From Aphelocoma coerulescens (taxonomy: Eukaryota; Chordata; Aves; Passeriformes; Corvidae), in assembly GCF_041296385.1 (NCBI RefSeq), contig NW_027183804.1, positions 1,922,001-1,986,000 on the forward strand: a stretch of 64,000 nucleotides of DNA. The letters run 5' to 3'. Both the position numbers and the translations under genes were made by a program. The notes beneath the pieces were generated by a model that saw only the letters and a list, made by a program, of their open reading frames with translations, was not told the origin of the DNA and made no database searches. Below are positions 53,866 through 64,000 of the stretch, piece after piece. The first letter of the stretch is position 1. Each line of letters begins with the position of its first letter.

Positions 53866-54286
53866 ATCAGCCCGGGCAGCTGGGCTGGACTTGGCTTCCT
53901 CTGTGTCTCGGGCTGCCCTGGCCCAGCAGCTGCCCAGCGCCCAGGGGACAGCAATGGGAGCAGGGCAGGTCGGGGTGAGCTTCAGTGTCTGTGCCCGGCA
54001 GAAATGCCAAAGCCTTCCCTAAGGAGCAGGGAGTGCTGCCAGAGCACAGGATGCTGCTGCTGCTGCTGCTGCTGAGCACGGCACGGCCCCAGGGCTGATG
54101 CCAGACAAAGCCGGGATGGGAGCCACAAACAACAGGAGGAGGAGGAGGAGGAGCGAGGGGGGAGGACGGCTGGAGGAGCAGGAGCGGGAGGAAGAGGAGG
54201 GAATAAAGGGGGAGGGGCAGGAGGAAGAGGCGGGCCAGAGGAGGAAGGAAGAGGAGCCTCCATGTGCATCCATCGCTCTCGGTGTC
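53866..54286. other. GC-rich stretch with CTG and GGA tracts
   Basis: A short (CTG)n near 54,055-54,072 and a GGA-rich tract at 54,130-54,260 matching the tract upstream of the cassette at 9.7 kb. Confidence 0.5.
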
Positions 54287-54600
54287 CGCAGCTCTCGGCC
54301 TCGGGAACACCGCTCCCCCCATCCCGCAGGTGACCGGGGAGGGGCAGCTCGCCCCAAATATCTTGGGCGGTGCCTGGGGTTGTTTTGGGAGAGGGGATTT
54401 TTGGAGCTTGGAGGATTCCAGCACCGAGCCCCAAATATCTTTGTTGGTTCCTGGGGAAGGGGGGTTTGGTGGGCTGGGGAGGGGAGGCGGATGTTTGGGT
54501 CTTGCAGGGCTCCGAATGTGAGTCGCAAATGCCCCTTGGGGGATATTGGGGAGCCCCCGGCACGCGGGGTTTTGGGGGTCCCGGTGGCGGCTGCCGGGAG
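54287..54600 (+). other. First-exon cassette, outer plus-strand copy
   Basis: The exon ends at 54,329 (cccgcag/gtgacc), then ggggaggggcagctcgcccc and an aaatatc block. Pairs with the cassette at 9,360-9,660. Confidence 0.5.
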
Positions 54601-55138
54601 AAATGGGATGGGGCGGGATGGGGCCCGGGAAGGGTGGGATGTGGATTGGGGTGTGGGATGAAGTGTGGCGGAGGGGGATGGGCGGGATGGGGCCTGGGAT
54701 GAGGCCGGCGAAGGTTGGGGATGATGAGGCCGGGGGACCCCAGTCCTCAGGGGCCTGCGGGGTATCCGCCAGCTCCGAGGGAGTTTTGGGGCACCCCTAA
54801 TCCTGAGGGGGCGGTGCTGGCAGCGGGGGACACGTGGCTCCGGCACCTCTGGCCCCAGCTGAGCCCCCCCCGCCCCCAGCGCCCCCCGGAGCGGAATTTG
54901 GGGAGGGGGAGGTGGGGGCGGCCAGGCCGGGCCCCCCCGCGCTGTCCCGGCGGGGGCCGAGTGCGGGCGGGAGCCCCGCGGGGCCCGGCCCTGCCCGGGC
55001 ACGGCTGATGCCGCCCGCCCGCGCTCCGCACTGGTCCGGACTGGTGCTCCCAGTGCCGTGCGGGGCGGGGCCGCTCTGGGGACCCCCCAGGGCACAGCGC
55101 GGCTGCTTTGGGGCTGTCGGCAGCGCCCGGCGCTGGGC
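54601..55138. other. CpG-rich sequence upstream of the MHC-like exon
   Basis: G-rich, no recognised promoter boxes of MHC class II type (S, X or Y) and no gene. Confidence 0.4.
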
Positions 55139-55209
55139 ATGGGGCGTATGGGGGCAGCTGGGGCCGCACTGGTGGCACTGGTGGTGCTGGGAGCCCCCCC
55201 GGGCGCGGG
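55139..55209 (+). pseudogene. Orphan leader exon resembling MHC class II beta
   Basis: ATG 55,139 opens a 23-codon leader (MGRMGAAGAALVALVVLGAP) ending at a gtgagc donor at 55,210. Length, composition and donor phase resemble exon 1 of songbird MHC class II beta genes, which start MGR and have ALVALVVLG-type cores. No beta-1, beta-2 or transmembrane exon is found before the next cassette at 55,797, so it is an isolated exon or the remains of a deleted gene. Another signal-peptide gene remains possible. Confidence 0.5.
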
Positions 55210-55796
55210 GTGAGCGGTGAGAAGGGGGGCGGGTCTGGGACCCCAAATGGAGCGAAATGGGGAATGGAACCCCCAAAGGGAGCAGGAGGGGCCTGGAACC
55301 CCCAAAACCAAGGCCGGGGGAGGGGAGGTGGGGATTGGGGATGGGGAAGGTGCAGAAGGAGGAGGGGAAGAGGGGGCTGGGACCCCCAAAGAAAGCGGGG
55401 TGGGGATGGGACACCCAAATTGAGCTGGAATGGGGCTGTGGATTGGGGGAACGCTGAGAAAGGGGAGGAGAGGGGAGGGAAAAGTGGGGTTGGGACAGAA
55501 GAAGAGCGGTTCCATGGGGGTGCAGCCCTGTCCCCCAGCACCTGAGCCCTGGAGCGATTCCCTGGGGCTCTGGGGAAGGGAGGGATCCGCACTGGGGGGG
55601 TCCCCAACCCCCCTGTCCATCCCTGGGGCTGATCGGGGGCTCCCCCCACACAGCAGCCGGTGCTGCGGCAGCTGTGGGGCAGAGGGGGTGGGAAAGGGGG
55701 GGCAGGGTGGGAGTGGAGGAGGAGCGGGAGGAAGAGGAGGGAGAGAGGAGGAGGAGGAGCTGGAGAACCACGAGGTTCCACCGCCCGCCCACTGTG
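55210..55796. other. G-rich sequence, no MHC exon found
   Basis: ggggatgggaccccc-type low-complexity words and a GGA-rich tract at 55,715-55,765. Confidence 0.5.
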
Positions 55797-56100
55797 TCCG
55801 CAGCACCCCCAGCCCCGGTAGCATCTTCCCCCCCATCCTGCAGGTGAGCGGGGAGGGGGAGCTCACCCCAAATCTATCGGGGGGTCACCAGGAGGGGTTT
55901 TATTGGAGGGGTGTTCGGAGCTTGCAGATTCTGGAATCGAGCCCCAGATGTCCTTGCATGTCCCTGGGAGGGATTTTTGGGCCAGATGGGATATGTGGAT
56001 CTTGCAGGACTCCAAAGCTGAGCCATAATTGCCCCTTGGGGGTCTTGGGGGGTCCATGTGAGGATTGCCTGGTCCTGGCGGGGTTGGACATTGGCTTTGG
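55797..56100 (+). other. First-exon cassette of zinc-finger gene B
   Basis: The exon ends at 55,843 (catcctgcag/gtgagc). It lies about 790 bp upstream of coding exon 1 of gene B, matching the layout of gene A. Confidence 0.5.
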
Positions 56101-56661
56101 GGATCCCCAGGAGAGCTGGGGGCTGGAACATGGGACCCCTGGAGTGGGGAGAGCAGAGAGGGACGATACCAGAGCTGGGGGACTCCCAAGAGCCTGGAGG
56201 GGTGGGGGGGCCTGGAGATGAGGTGGGGTTGGGATCTCTCAGCCCTAAAAGGGGCGGTGAGGAGAGGGGGGAGCCCCAAGTGCCTGGAGTGGAGGGAGGC
56301 TGAAGAGGGGACCCTGGGACCTCTGGGAGCCCAAGCAAAATCAGGAAAAAAGGGACCTGTGGGACCCCCAAAACCCCCCAGCATCCCTAAGCAGGACCCC
56401 AGAGAGGGGGATCCCCAGGACCCCCGGGACCCCCAGCAGCCCTGACAAGGGGAACCCCCAGAACCCCAAAGTGAGGAGACTGGAAAGAGGGAGCTCCTGG
56501 AGGCTTTTTTTGGAGTCACTCTTGGTTTTTTGTTGGTTTTATGGACACCAGGTACCCGGTGACTTCTAGAGGTGGCCTTGGGCAGGAGGAACCCCCAACC
56601 CAACACACTCATCCCTTGTTTCTCCCCAGACCAGGATTTCCCATTCCCAACCCTTGGCCAG

Positions 56662-57569
<908 letters not shown>

Positions 57570-57964
57570 GGGAAGCCCTGAGAGTTCCCTGACTGTGGGA
57601 AGAGCTTTATCCTCTGCTCCAACTCCATCTCCCATCAGAGGAGCCACGTTTGGCAGAGCCCTGGTGACCCACATTCCCTGTGATCCAGGTTGGGAAGAGC
57701 CCTGGCTGGTGCTCTCCACATTCTCCTGGATCCCTGTAGGCACCTGGGTGAACGCAGGGGCAGGAACACCCATCAGGACTCAGAACAACACTGGAAATTC
57801 ATTGGGAAGAGCTGATTTTTTACCTTTACACCCTAAAATTTTCATCTGCTCTGTCCAATTGTTTTTTCTGGTGGTATCAAGCAACCCTGGATGATCTTGG
57901 AGATCTTCTGCAGCCTAAGTAATTTCTGTGTTAATCCCACTGAAACAACCAAAATTCAAGTAAG

Positions 57965-57970
57965 AATAAA
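57965..57970 (+). terminator. Polyadenylation signal of zinc-finger gene B
   Basis: AATAAA about 400 bp downstream of the stop. Confidence 0.5.
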
Positions 57971-58420
57971 GAAATTAAACAAAGAGATCTAAAGCAGCAC
58001 CATTTTACTGGAATTTGGGGGTGAATTTGTGGTTCAGGGTAATATTTGGGAGGATCTGAGTGTTGTGGGGATGTTAAGCCAGGCAGATTGGGGCCATGAT
58101 CTCACAGTTGTAGGGGCAGAATGTGTCCACCTGAGCCCGTCTGTTCTCCAGGAATTCCGGTTGTCTGTCCCAGTCCCTGGCCTGGGTCTCCCCCTTTGGG
58201 GTGTGACGTCCAAAGTGCCCAAATCGCTGCTGAAGTGCCTGAGCTGCTCTGGGCTGTGGATGCTCCTGTGCCCCAGCCTGTCCTGGTCGGTGCCTCGGCA
58301 CGGAAAGACCTTCCAGCGCTGTGCCCTGGGCCGGGAGGGATTGTGCCACCAGAGCTGTCCCTCCATTTCTTCTGCCAGGCAGCTTTAGCACAGGAAAAGT
58401 GGAGAAGCCAGAGCTGCCTC

Positions 58421-59167
58421 TCAGCTTTCCGCAGCCCTCCAGAGGAATCCTGTGTGGGAAGCAGCCTGGGAACAGGGTTTCTGTGCCAGGGCAGGGGAAT
58501 TCAGAGCCCTTTCCTCCCCCGTGGGCCCAGGCTCTGGCCCTTGCCCTTTGCAATGGCCCTGCAGCTGCCAGAGGGGCCTTTTTGGCTCAGCTGAGAGCAG
58601 TCCTGCTGCAAGGCTGTCCTCGAGCTGCTTGGGCTGCACATGTGCCCAGGGAATGCTCATTGCTTGCAGTCTCAGGCACTGTGGGTGTGCAGGTGTAACT
58701 ACTGCAGGAGGGAACAGCTCTGCTGGGGGCAGTTCTTGCAAGGTGCTGGCCCTGGCTCGGGGCTGGGCCGGGGCCAGCGGCAGAAAATCAACTTGCAGCT
58801 CGGGCCCCGCAGCAGGGAGGAGCAGCAATTGCTGGGGGACAGAGACTCTTGCCAAGGGCCTGCGGGGCCGGGCCCCAGGGAACGGCTTCCCGCTGCCCGA
58901 GGGCAGGCTGAGATGGGATGTGGGGCAGCAATGGTTCCCTGGCAGGGCGCTCAGGGCCTGGCACAGGCTGGCCCCAGAAGCTGCGGCTGCCCCCGCATCC
59001 CTGCAAGTGTCCCAGGCCGGCTCGGCCATTGGGGCTTCCTGCCCAGGAGGGCTGGGCTGGGCTGGGGCTGCTGAGGGCGGGATGGGCTCTGGCTGAGCCA
59101 GCTGAAGGCTGCGCATGATGAGGCCGGGGGGACCCCGTTCCTCAGTGGGTTCTGGGGTATCCCACAT
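58421..59167 (-). other. 248-codon open frame, right-arm copy (unrecognised)
   Basis: Counterpart of 50,883-51,629; see that entry. Confidence 0.2.
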
Positions 59168-59582
59168 TCCTGAAGGGATTTCAGGGTATGTCCCGTTCCT
59201 GAGGCAATTTTAGGGTCCCCCCAATGCTTCGGGAGGGGTTCTGAGAGGGGGGCTCTGGTACTTGGAAGGGGGACCTATTGTCAGGGAGCCGGGGAGCCCA
59301 TTTTGGGAAGGATGCTGCTGTTTCTGGCAATGTTGAGAGGTTCTGAATGGGCTGTGGGGCCCTGGCTGTCATTTTGGGACTTGAGGTGAGCCCATGGGCA
59401 CAGCAAGGGCTGAGGAGAGGTTCCAAGCTGCCATTTGGGATGGAGGGATTGAGCGGGTGCCTCCAATAAACTCAATGCCAGCCCCAGTGTGTCGATGGCA
59501 GCCCCAAATGGCTCGATCCGTCAGCCCCAAGGCCCGGCTGTGGGGAGTCAGGAGCCACAGAAGGGGAATTGGTGTCCAGGAG

Positions 59583-59641
59583 GGGTGGGATGGGATGGGA
59601 TGGGATGGGATGGGATGGGATGGGATGGGATGGGATGGGAT
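59583..59641 (+). repeat. (GGGAT)n array, right arm
   Basis: About twelve perfect units, shorter than its left-arm partner. Confidence 0.95.
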
Positions 59642-59939
59642 GGCATCATTGCGGTGGGATGAAGTTTGGGAGGGCTGCGGTGGTTTGGGAACTTGGAGTG
59701 GGGCAATCCCAGGAGGAAATCTAGGAGCTGCTTTTGGGGAGGCTCCTGCTGCTTTTTGACAATTTTGGGGCCTCTAAGTGGCTTCTGGGAGGTTGCACTG
59801 AATTTGGGGACAGTGCCGTAAAGCCCCCGCAATTTGGGGGGCTGAGGTGAAGTCCCCACATTTTGGGAGGGTGAGGGGAGCCCAACTGGGAAGGAATCCT
59901 GCTGCTTTGCACCCCTTCAATGGGGTGAGAAGCAGCTTG

Positions 59940-60295
59940 TCAGGGAAGGAAGGAATTCGGAAGGAATTCGGAAGGAATTCGGAAGGAAGGAAGGAATTCG
60001 GAAGGAAGGAATTCGGAAGGAAGGAAGGAAGGAAGGAAGGAAGGAAGGAAGGAAGGAATTCGGAAGGAAGGAAGGAAGGAAGGAAGGAAGGAAGGAAGGA
60101 AGGAAGGAAGGAAGGAAGGAAGGAAGGAAGGAAGGAAGGAAGGAAGGAAGGAAGGAAGGAAGGAAGGAAGGAAGGAAGGAATTTGGAAGGAATTCGGAAG
60201 GAATTCGGAAGGAAGGAATTCAGAAGGAAGGAAGGAAGGAAGGAAGGAAGGAAGGGAGGGAGGAAGGAAGGGAGGAAGGAAGGAAGGAAGGAGTG
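59940..60295 (+). repeat. (GGAA)n array with interspersed GGAATTC
   Basis: Tetranucleotide runs broken at intervals by ggaattc. It pairs with the CCTT tract of the left arm but lacks the long pyrimidine extension. Confidence 0.95.
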
Positions 60296-60820
60296 AAAAC
60301 AATATAAGTAGTGAATGAAAATAAAAAAAGGGTAAATAACTGAGTTCTCTTTTAAAAAATATCAATTCCCTCTGAATCCAAAGGTGCAGAAGACTTTTCA
60401 CTCCACATTTGGGGTTTGTTTTTATGTTTCATACTTCTTCAGGTTCTTTTATTTTTTCTCTTGTTTTTAATAGATAACACCTGGTAGGAAAGGAATGCAG
60501 AGCCAAATGAGACCCATTTCTGGCAGGCACTGAAAGTGTGGGCTCCTGGTCTGGTTCCTTTTGTGTGGATCCCTCATCTCTGTGGCACGGGGGGAATAGC
60601 AGTGCTGGGAGCCAGCAGCGGGCTCAGGAGCATCCCGCTCTGGCAGCTCTGAGCAGGTGGCACATGTCCTGCTCTCCTGCTGCCCTCCAAAGCCCAGAAT
60701 CCATGGGCAAGTTTAGGCCCAGCTCTGGGCACAGCCAGCATGGCCTGGGCACGGGAACGGGGGGCAAAGCGGGCGGGATCCTTCTGCAGCTGACTGGTGG
60801 TTTCTGGTTTCTGTGCCCAG

Positions 60821-60927
60821 AGTGCCAGGATATTCTTAAGAGGTGCTTGTCCATGCAGCCCTTGGACAGGCCATCCTTGGAAGAGCTCTTCAGTGCCCCT
60901 TGGCTGCAGGGTGTTCATGTGCCCTAG
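60821..60927 (+). pseudogene. PIM last exon, orphan direct copy
   Basis: 107 bp encoding the PIM C-terminal residues with acceptor and stop intact. Exons 2-5 do not precede it; instead there is the inverted-repeat arm. Confidence 0.8.
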
Positions 60928-61264
60928 AGGATGGCAGGGACCCACGGGACCAGTGTGATCCAGGGGCCTGGCAGGTAACAGCCCCACACATTTCTTGGCA
61001 ATCAGTGGCAAAGCAAAGCAGACGATTTTGTCCTGCCTGTAGCCCTGGGCAGGGAGCATCAGAAGGGAACACGCAGCTCTTGGGCTGCAGCTGAGCTGGA
61101 GGCCTGCTCTGGCAAGCACTGGTGGCCACCATCCCCTCTGGTTTTGCTGGTCTGGTTCACTGATGGCTGGGGCCCTGGGCAGAACCCTGAGAGCCTGGTG
61201 TGGCCCCAGGGAAGGAGAAGGAGCCCCTGGAGAAGCTGTAGCAGGTGGGGCTGCTGCTGCTGGA

Positions 61265-61384
61265 GCCACCAAGGACGAGCTCAAGGCCGACAACCTCTTC
61301 CTGGAGCTGGCCAGCGGCAGCTGAAGATGATGGCCTTTGATTCTGGCACCTTCTCCAAAGACACGCTCCACGGCCAGTGTGCAG
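61265..61384 (+). pseudogene. Decayed PIM exon-4 fragment, direct copy
   Basis: Same lesion as 34,023-34,142, with a few substitutions. Confidence 0.7.
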
Positions 61385-62989
61385 GTGAGTCCAGAGCCAG
61401 GGGGATGCTGCCAGAGCTGGGCATGGCATGGCCTGGCCGGGCACCAAAGGTTCCCCCTTTGCTGGGGCGGCTGCAGGGAATTCTTCAGTGGCTGCCAAGC
61501 TGCTTTTGGGCTCTGGGCAGCTGCTGAGGAGGTGGCTGTGCCATGGCTGGCTGCAGGCTGGGCACATGTCCTGCCCTCCTGCTCTGCTCCCAAAGGCAGC
61601 AATGCTGGGCAGCTTTGGGCCCAGCTCTGAGCACGGCCAGCACGGCCTGGGCACTGCGGGCGGCTGGGACAAGGGGACAGGAGGCTTCAGCTGACGGGCG
61701 CGTTCTGGTTTCTCTCCTTGCAGCCGGGCTCTGCCGATGCTGAGGCTGCTCCGGGCTCTGCCAGGGCTCTGCTGGGGCTCAGCCCCGGGCACGGCTGGGC
61801 CCGCTCTCCCCTCACAGGGCTCTGACAGCTTTGCATCAGACGAGCCCCTTGCGAGCACAGCGACGGAGCTTTCTGCTTTTGCAGGTGAGTGAGACTCTGG
61901 TGCAGGCCAAGAGATTGCAGTCAGGGACACACATCCCACTGGCAAGAACCCAAACTCTCCACAGTCCCAGCTGAACGCCTGGATCTGCACAGGGTGTTCT
62001 GTCTGTCCCACTCTTCCTTCCTTTTGGGCTGGAATTGTGCCATTGCACTTTCTTCCTCCTCTGGAAGTGCCACGAGTGGGCCCAACCTGGCGAGTGGGCC
62101 GTGTTCCTGAGGCAGTGCAGCCTGGAGCTGATGGACGAAGAATTGCCCTTCTCCAGTGCCAAACCAGAGCAAAAAGCCCTAAGTGGGACTTGGTGTCTTT
62201 TAGAACCCCTGACAATTTCCAAGGGAATGTGCAGCTCATTGGCAGGGTGAGAAGGAAGGGCATCTTGTCAGTGAGTTGGGGTGGGACAGAGTTTAGATTG
62301 CCAGTCCTGCTCGGAGCTGGCAGGGCACAATCAATTTCCTATTGCTTCAACCACAATTTAAAATAACAATGTTGGAAACAAAGCCCAAAATCTTTAAAAA
62401 AGGGCTGCTGAGGTCAGTAAGATGGATCAATGCCATCAGCATATTTACAAATACCTGAGTTGTCTTTTGAAAAGATCAGTTACCTCTTAATCCAGAGTTA
62501 CAAAAGACTTTTCACTCCACATTTGGGTTTTAGTTTTATGTTTCATAATATTTTCTGGTCTTTTTCTTTTGTTTTTTTCTATTAATTAAACCAAAAACGT
62601 CCTAAATTATGGAGCAGCACTGCTGATCACGGGGACACGCAGAGGGACCAGAAGCAGCTGCCTTTGTCCCCCTGCAGCTCCAAGGCCCAATCTCAGAGCA
62701 GACAGGGCTGGCAGAGACTGGCAGGCTCCCTGTTTGCTGTGCTGCCCCACTTGTGAGCGGCCCAGCTTTGCGTGAGGCACAGGGAGAACAAGGGGCAGCT
62801 CCCTGCCAGCCCCGCAGCCCAGGCACCCCTCGGGCCCCGGGGCTTGGGGCACTGTCAGCACCCGCTGCTCCAGCGCCCGCTCCTGCTGGCACTGACAGCA
62901 ACACCCAAACTGTGGCTGATCCCGAGGGAGCAGCAGCAGGGCCTGGATCTGATCCCTGACTCTGGGGCAGGGCTGGACAAATGACCCCC

Positions 62990-62990
<1 letters not shown>
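61385..62990. other. Duplicated sequence, no recognised gene
   Basis: Near-identical to 34,143-35,747, including the exon-like piece ending at ctgcttttgcag (about 61,885). Confidence 0.4.

Positions 62991-63020
<30 letters not shown>
62991..63020 (+). repeat. (CAG)10
   Basis: Ten units, against eleven in the copy at 35,748-35,780. Confidence 0.95.
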
Positions 63021-63023
<3 letters not shown>

Positions 63024-63687
63024 ATGGAGCTGACTTTCAGCACAGCCCCTGCCGCTGTTCCCTCCCGTTGGCAGCGGTGTCACAGCAGCCTGGGGCACCT
63101 GGGAACCCTCAGTGCCAGCAGGGACTGGAGATGGCAGCCCTGGGCTCCTGGAGGGTGTGCAAGGAGCAGAGGTGGGCACTCCCTGTCCATGTGGAGCTTG
63201 CAGGTGGCAAAGGCTGCTGTGAGCAGGCAGCTCCAAGGGCAGAGAAAGGAGGGTCTCGAGCACTGGATCTGTGCCAGTGCCACAGCCCTGGGCAGCAGCC
63301 ACCGAGCCCCGGGGCCACAGAGGGCACAGCAAGAGGGACAAAAGCAGTCAAGGGCAGAGACTGGGCAGGGCGAGAGCTGGGAGCAGGAACAGCTGCTTCA
63401 TTGCACTCTTGGAGAAAGCTCTTGGCTGTTTCAAAGCGCTGAAAGGCGTCAAGGGCACAGAGGAGGCCACAGCAAACAATGCTCCTGTTTTCACAGCCTC
63501 CCCTCTCCGTGTGCCAGAAGGAATGGGATGAACTGTATTCTTCTCTCCGAGGCGTCTCGTTCAGCATGAGCAGCTCAGCACCAGGAGCTGAAGGAGCTGA
63601 AGCCTTAGGCCACAAGAGCTGAGCAAGAGGAGACTTTTGGGCAAAGTAATGCAGGTGCCATGGACCTGGCTGAATGCAGCAGACAGA
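63021..63687. other. Duplicated sequence, nothing recognised
   Basis: Partner of 35,781-36,447. Confidence 0.4.
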
Positions 63688-63798
63688 ATCCTGGAATTAC
63701 AGACTCCTTTCTGTTAGAAAAGACCTCTGAGCTCATCGAGTCCAGCCATTAAGCCAGCACAGTCAAGCCCAGCACTAAACCATGTCCCTGAAGTGCCA
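63688..63798 (+). repeat. CR1 LINE 3' fragment, duplicated copy
   Basis: Same tail as 36,448-36,558. Confidence 0.8.
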
Positions 63799-63799
63799 A

Positions 63800-64000
63800 G
63801 GCCTGGACAAGAGGCCTGACTGAGGCCTGAACAACAGGCCCTGAGCCAAAGGGGACCTCTGGATGAACCTTCCAACCAAAGGTTATCTTTGTATCTGCTC
63901 ATTACCGAAATTTGCATGATCATTAGCGCTGTGATTGATGCATCCTCTCATTAGTGAAACACGTATTGACCTTTCTGTGTTTAGGCGCCAGACAAGGCCA
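63800..64000 (+). mobile_element. LTR start, cut by the window end
   Basis: Matches the first 200 bp of the LTR at 36,560, carried along by the duplication. Confidence 0.8.

Larger units (their letters stand above)
58288..61497 (-). repeat. Right arm of the large inverted repeat
   Basis: Inverted counterpart of 47,422-51,757. The last part (60,564-61,497) is at the same time the start of the direct duplication with 33,325. Confidence 0.9.
60564..64000 (+). repeat. Direct segmental duplication, copy 2
   Basis: Partner of 33,325-36,760. It continues to the window edge inside the provirus-type LTR, so its true end is not seen. Confidence 0.92.

Noticed and set aside
55210..56540. MHC class II beta-1 and beta-2 exons after the leader exon
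   Set aside because: Searched on the plus strand by eye; no peptide-binding or immunoglobulin-type exon is recognisable, so no MHC gene is claimed.

Overview
This is vertebrate, almost certainly bird and most likely songbird (passerine), nuclear DNA. Supporting signs are GC-rich, CpG-rich microchromosome-like sequence, a CR1-type LINE tail, ERVL and gammaretrovirus-like proviruses, a PIM-type kinase, MROH and C2H2 zinc-finger genes of the kind that expand in songbirds, and dense minisatellites. A flotillin-1 fragment and an isolated leader exon resembling MHC class II beta suggest the neighbourhood of the bird MHC; that placement is an inference. There is no bacterial, plasmid or CRISPR content.

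Layout. 1-2.9 kb: CpG-rich sequence, a solo ERVL-type LTR with a 5-bp target-site duplication, and arrays of a ~37-bp minisatellite. 3.1-9.7 kb: zinc-finger gene A (minus strand), two copies of its first-exon cassette and a 2-kb minisatellite. 10.3-11.3 kb: FLOT1 fragment with duplicated exons. 12.4-17.5 kb: LTR pieces and an ERVL provirus (plus strand). 17.6-24.1 kb: a 15-exon MROH-like gene (minus strand) whose joined exons stay in frame for about 796 residues. 26.5-30.1 kb: degenerate provirus (minus strand). 31.2-33.7 kb: PIM-like kinase gene (plus strand) with an intact kinase core. 36.5-40.6 kb: internally deleted provirus (plus strand) with two LTRs, integrase, dUTPase-like and envelope remnants. 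41.4-42.1 kb: CRE-like tandem array. 42.1-45.6 kb: gammaretrovirus-like remnant (minus strand). 47.4-64 kb: a mosaic of inverted and direct segmental duplications around zinc-finger gene B.

Three duplication relationships organise the window. (1) 33,325-36,760 recurs in direct orientation at 60,564-64,000 and carries the PIM last exon without the kinase core. (2) 47,422-51,757 and 58,288-61,497 are inverted arms around a 6.5-kb spacer. (3) The zinc-finger block 4,415-6,163 recurs inverted at 56,540-58,288 with no net length change. The two zinc-finger proteins keep their framework but differ in the predicted DNA-contact residues of all five fingers. The likely functional genes are the MROH-like gene, the PIM-like kinase and the two zinc-finger genes; the rest is mobile, repeated or broken. 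Identities were judged by eye; no alignment or database search was run.
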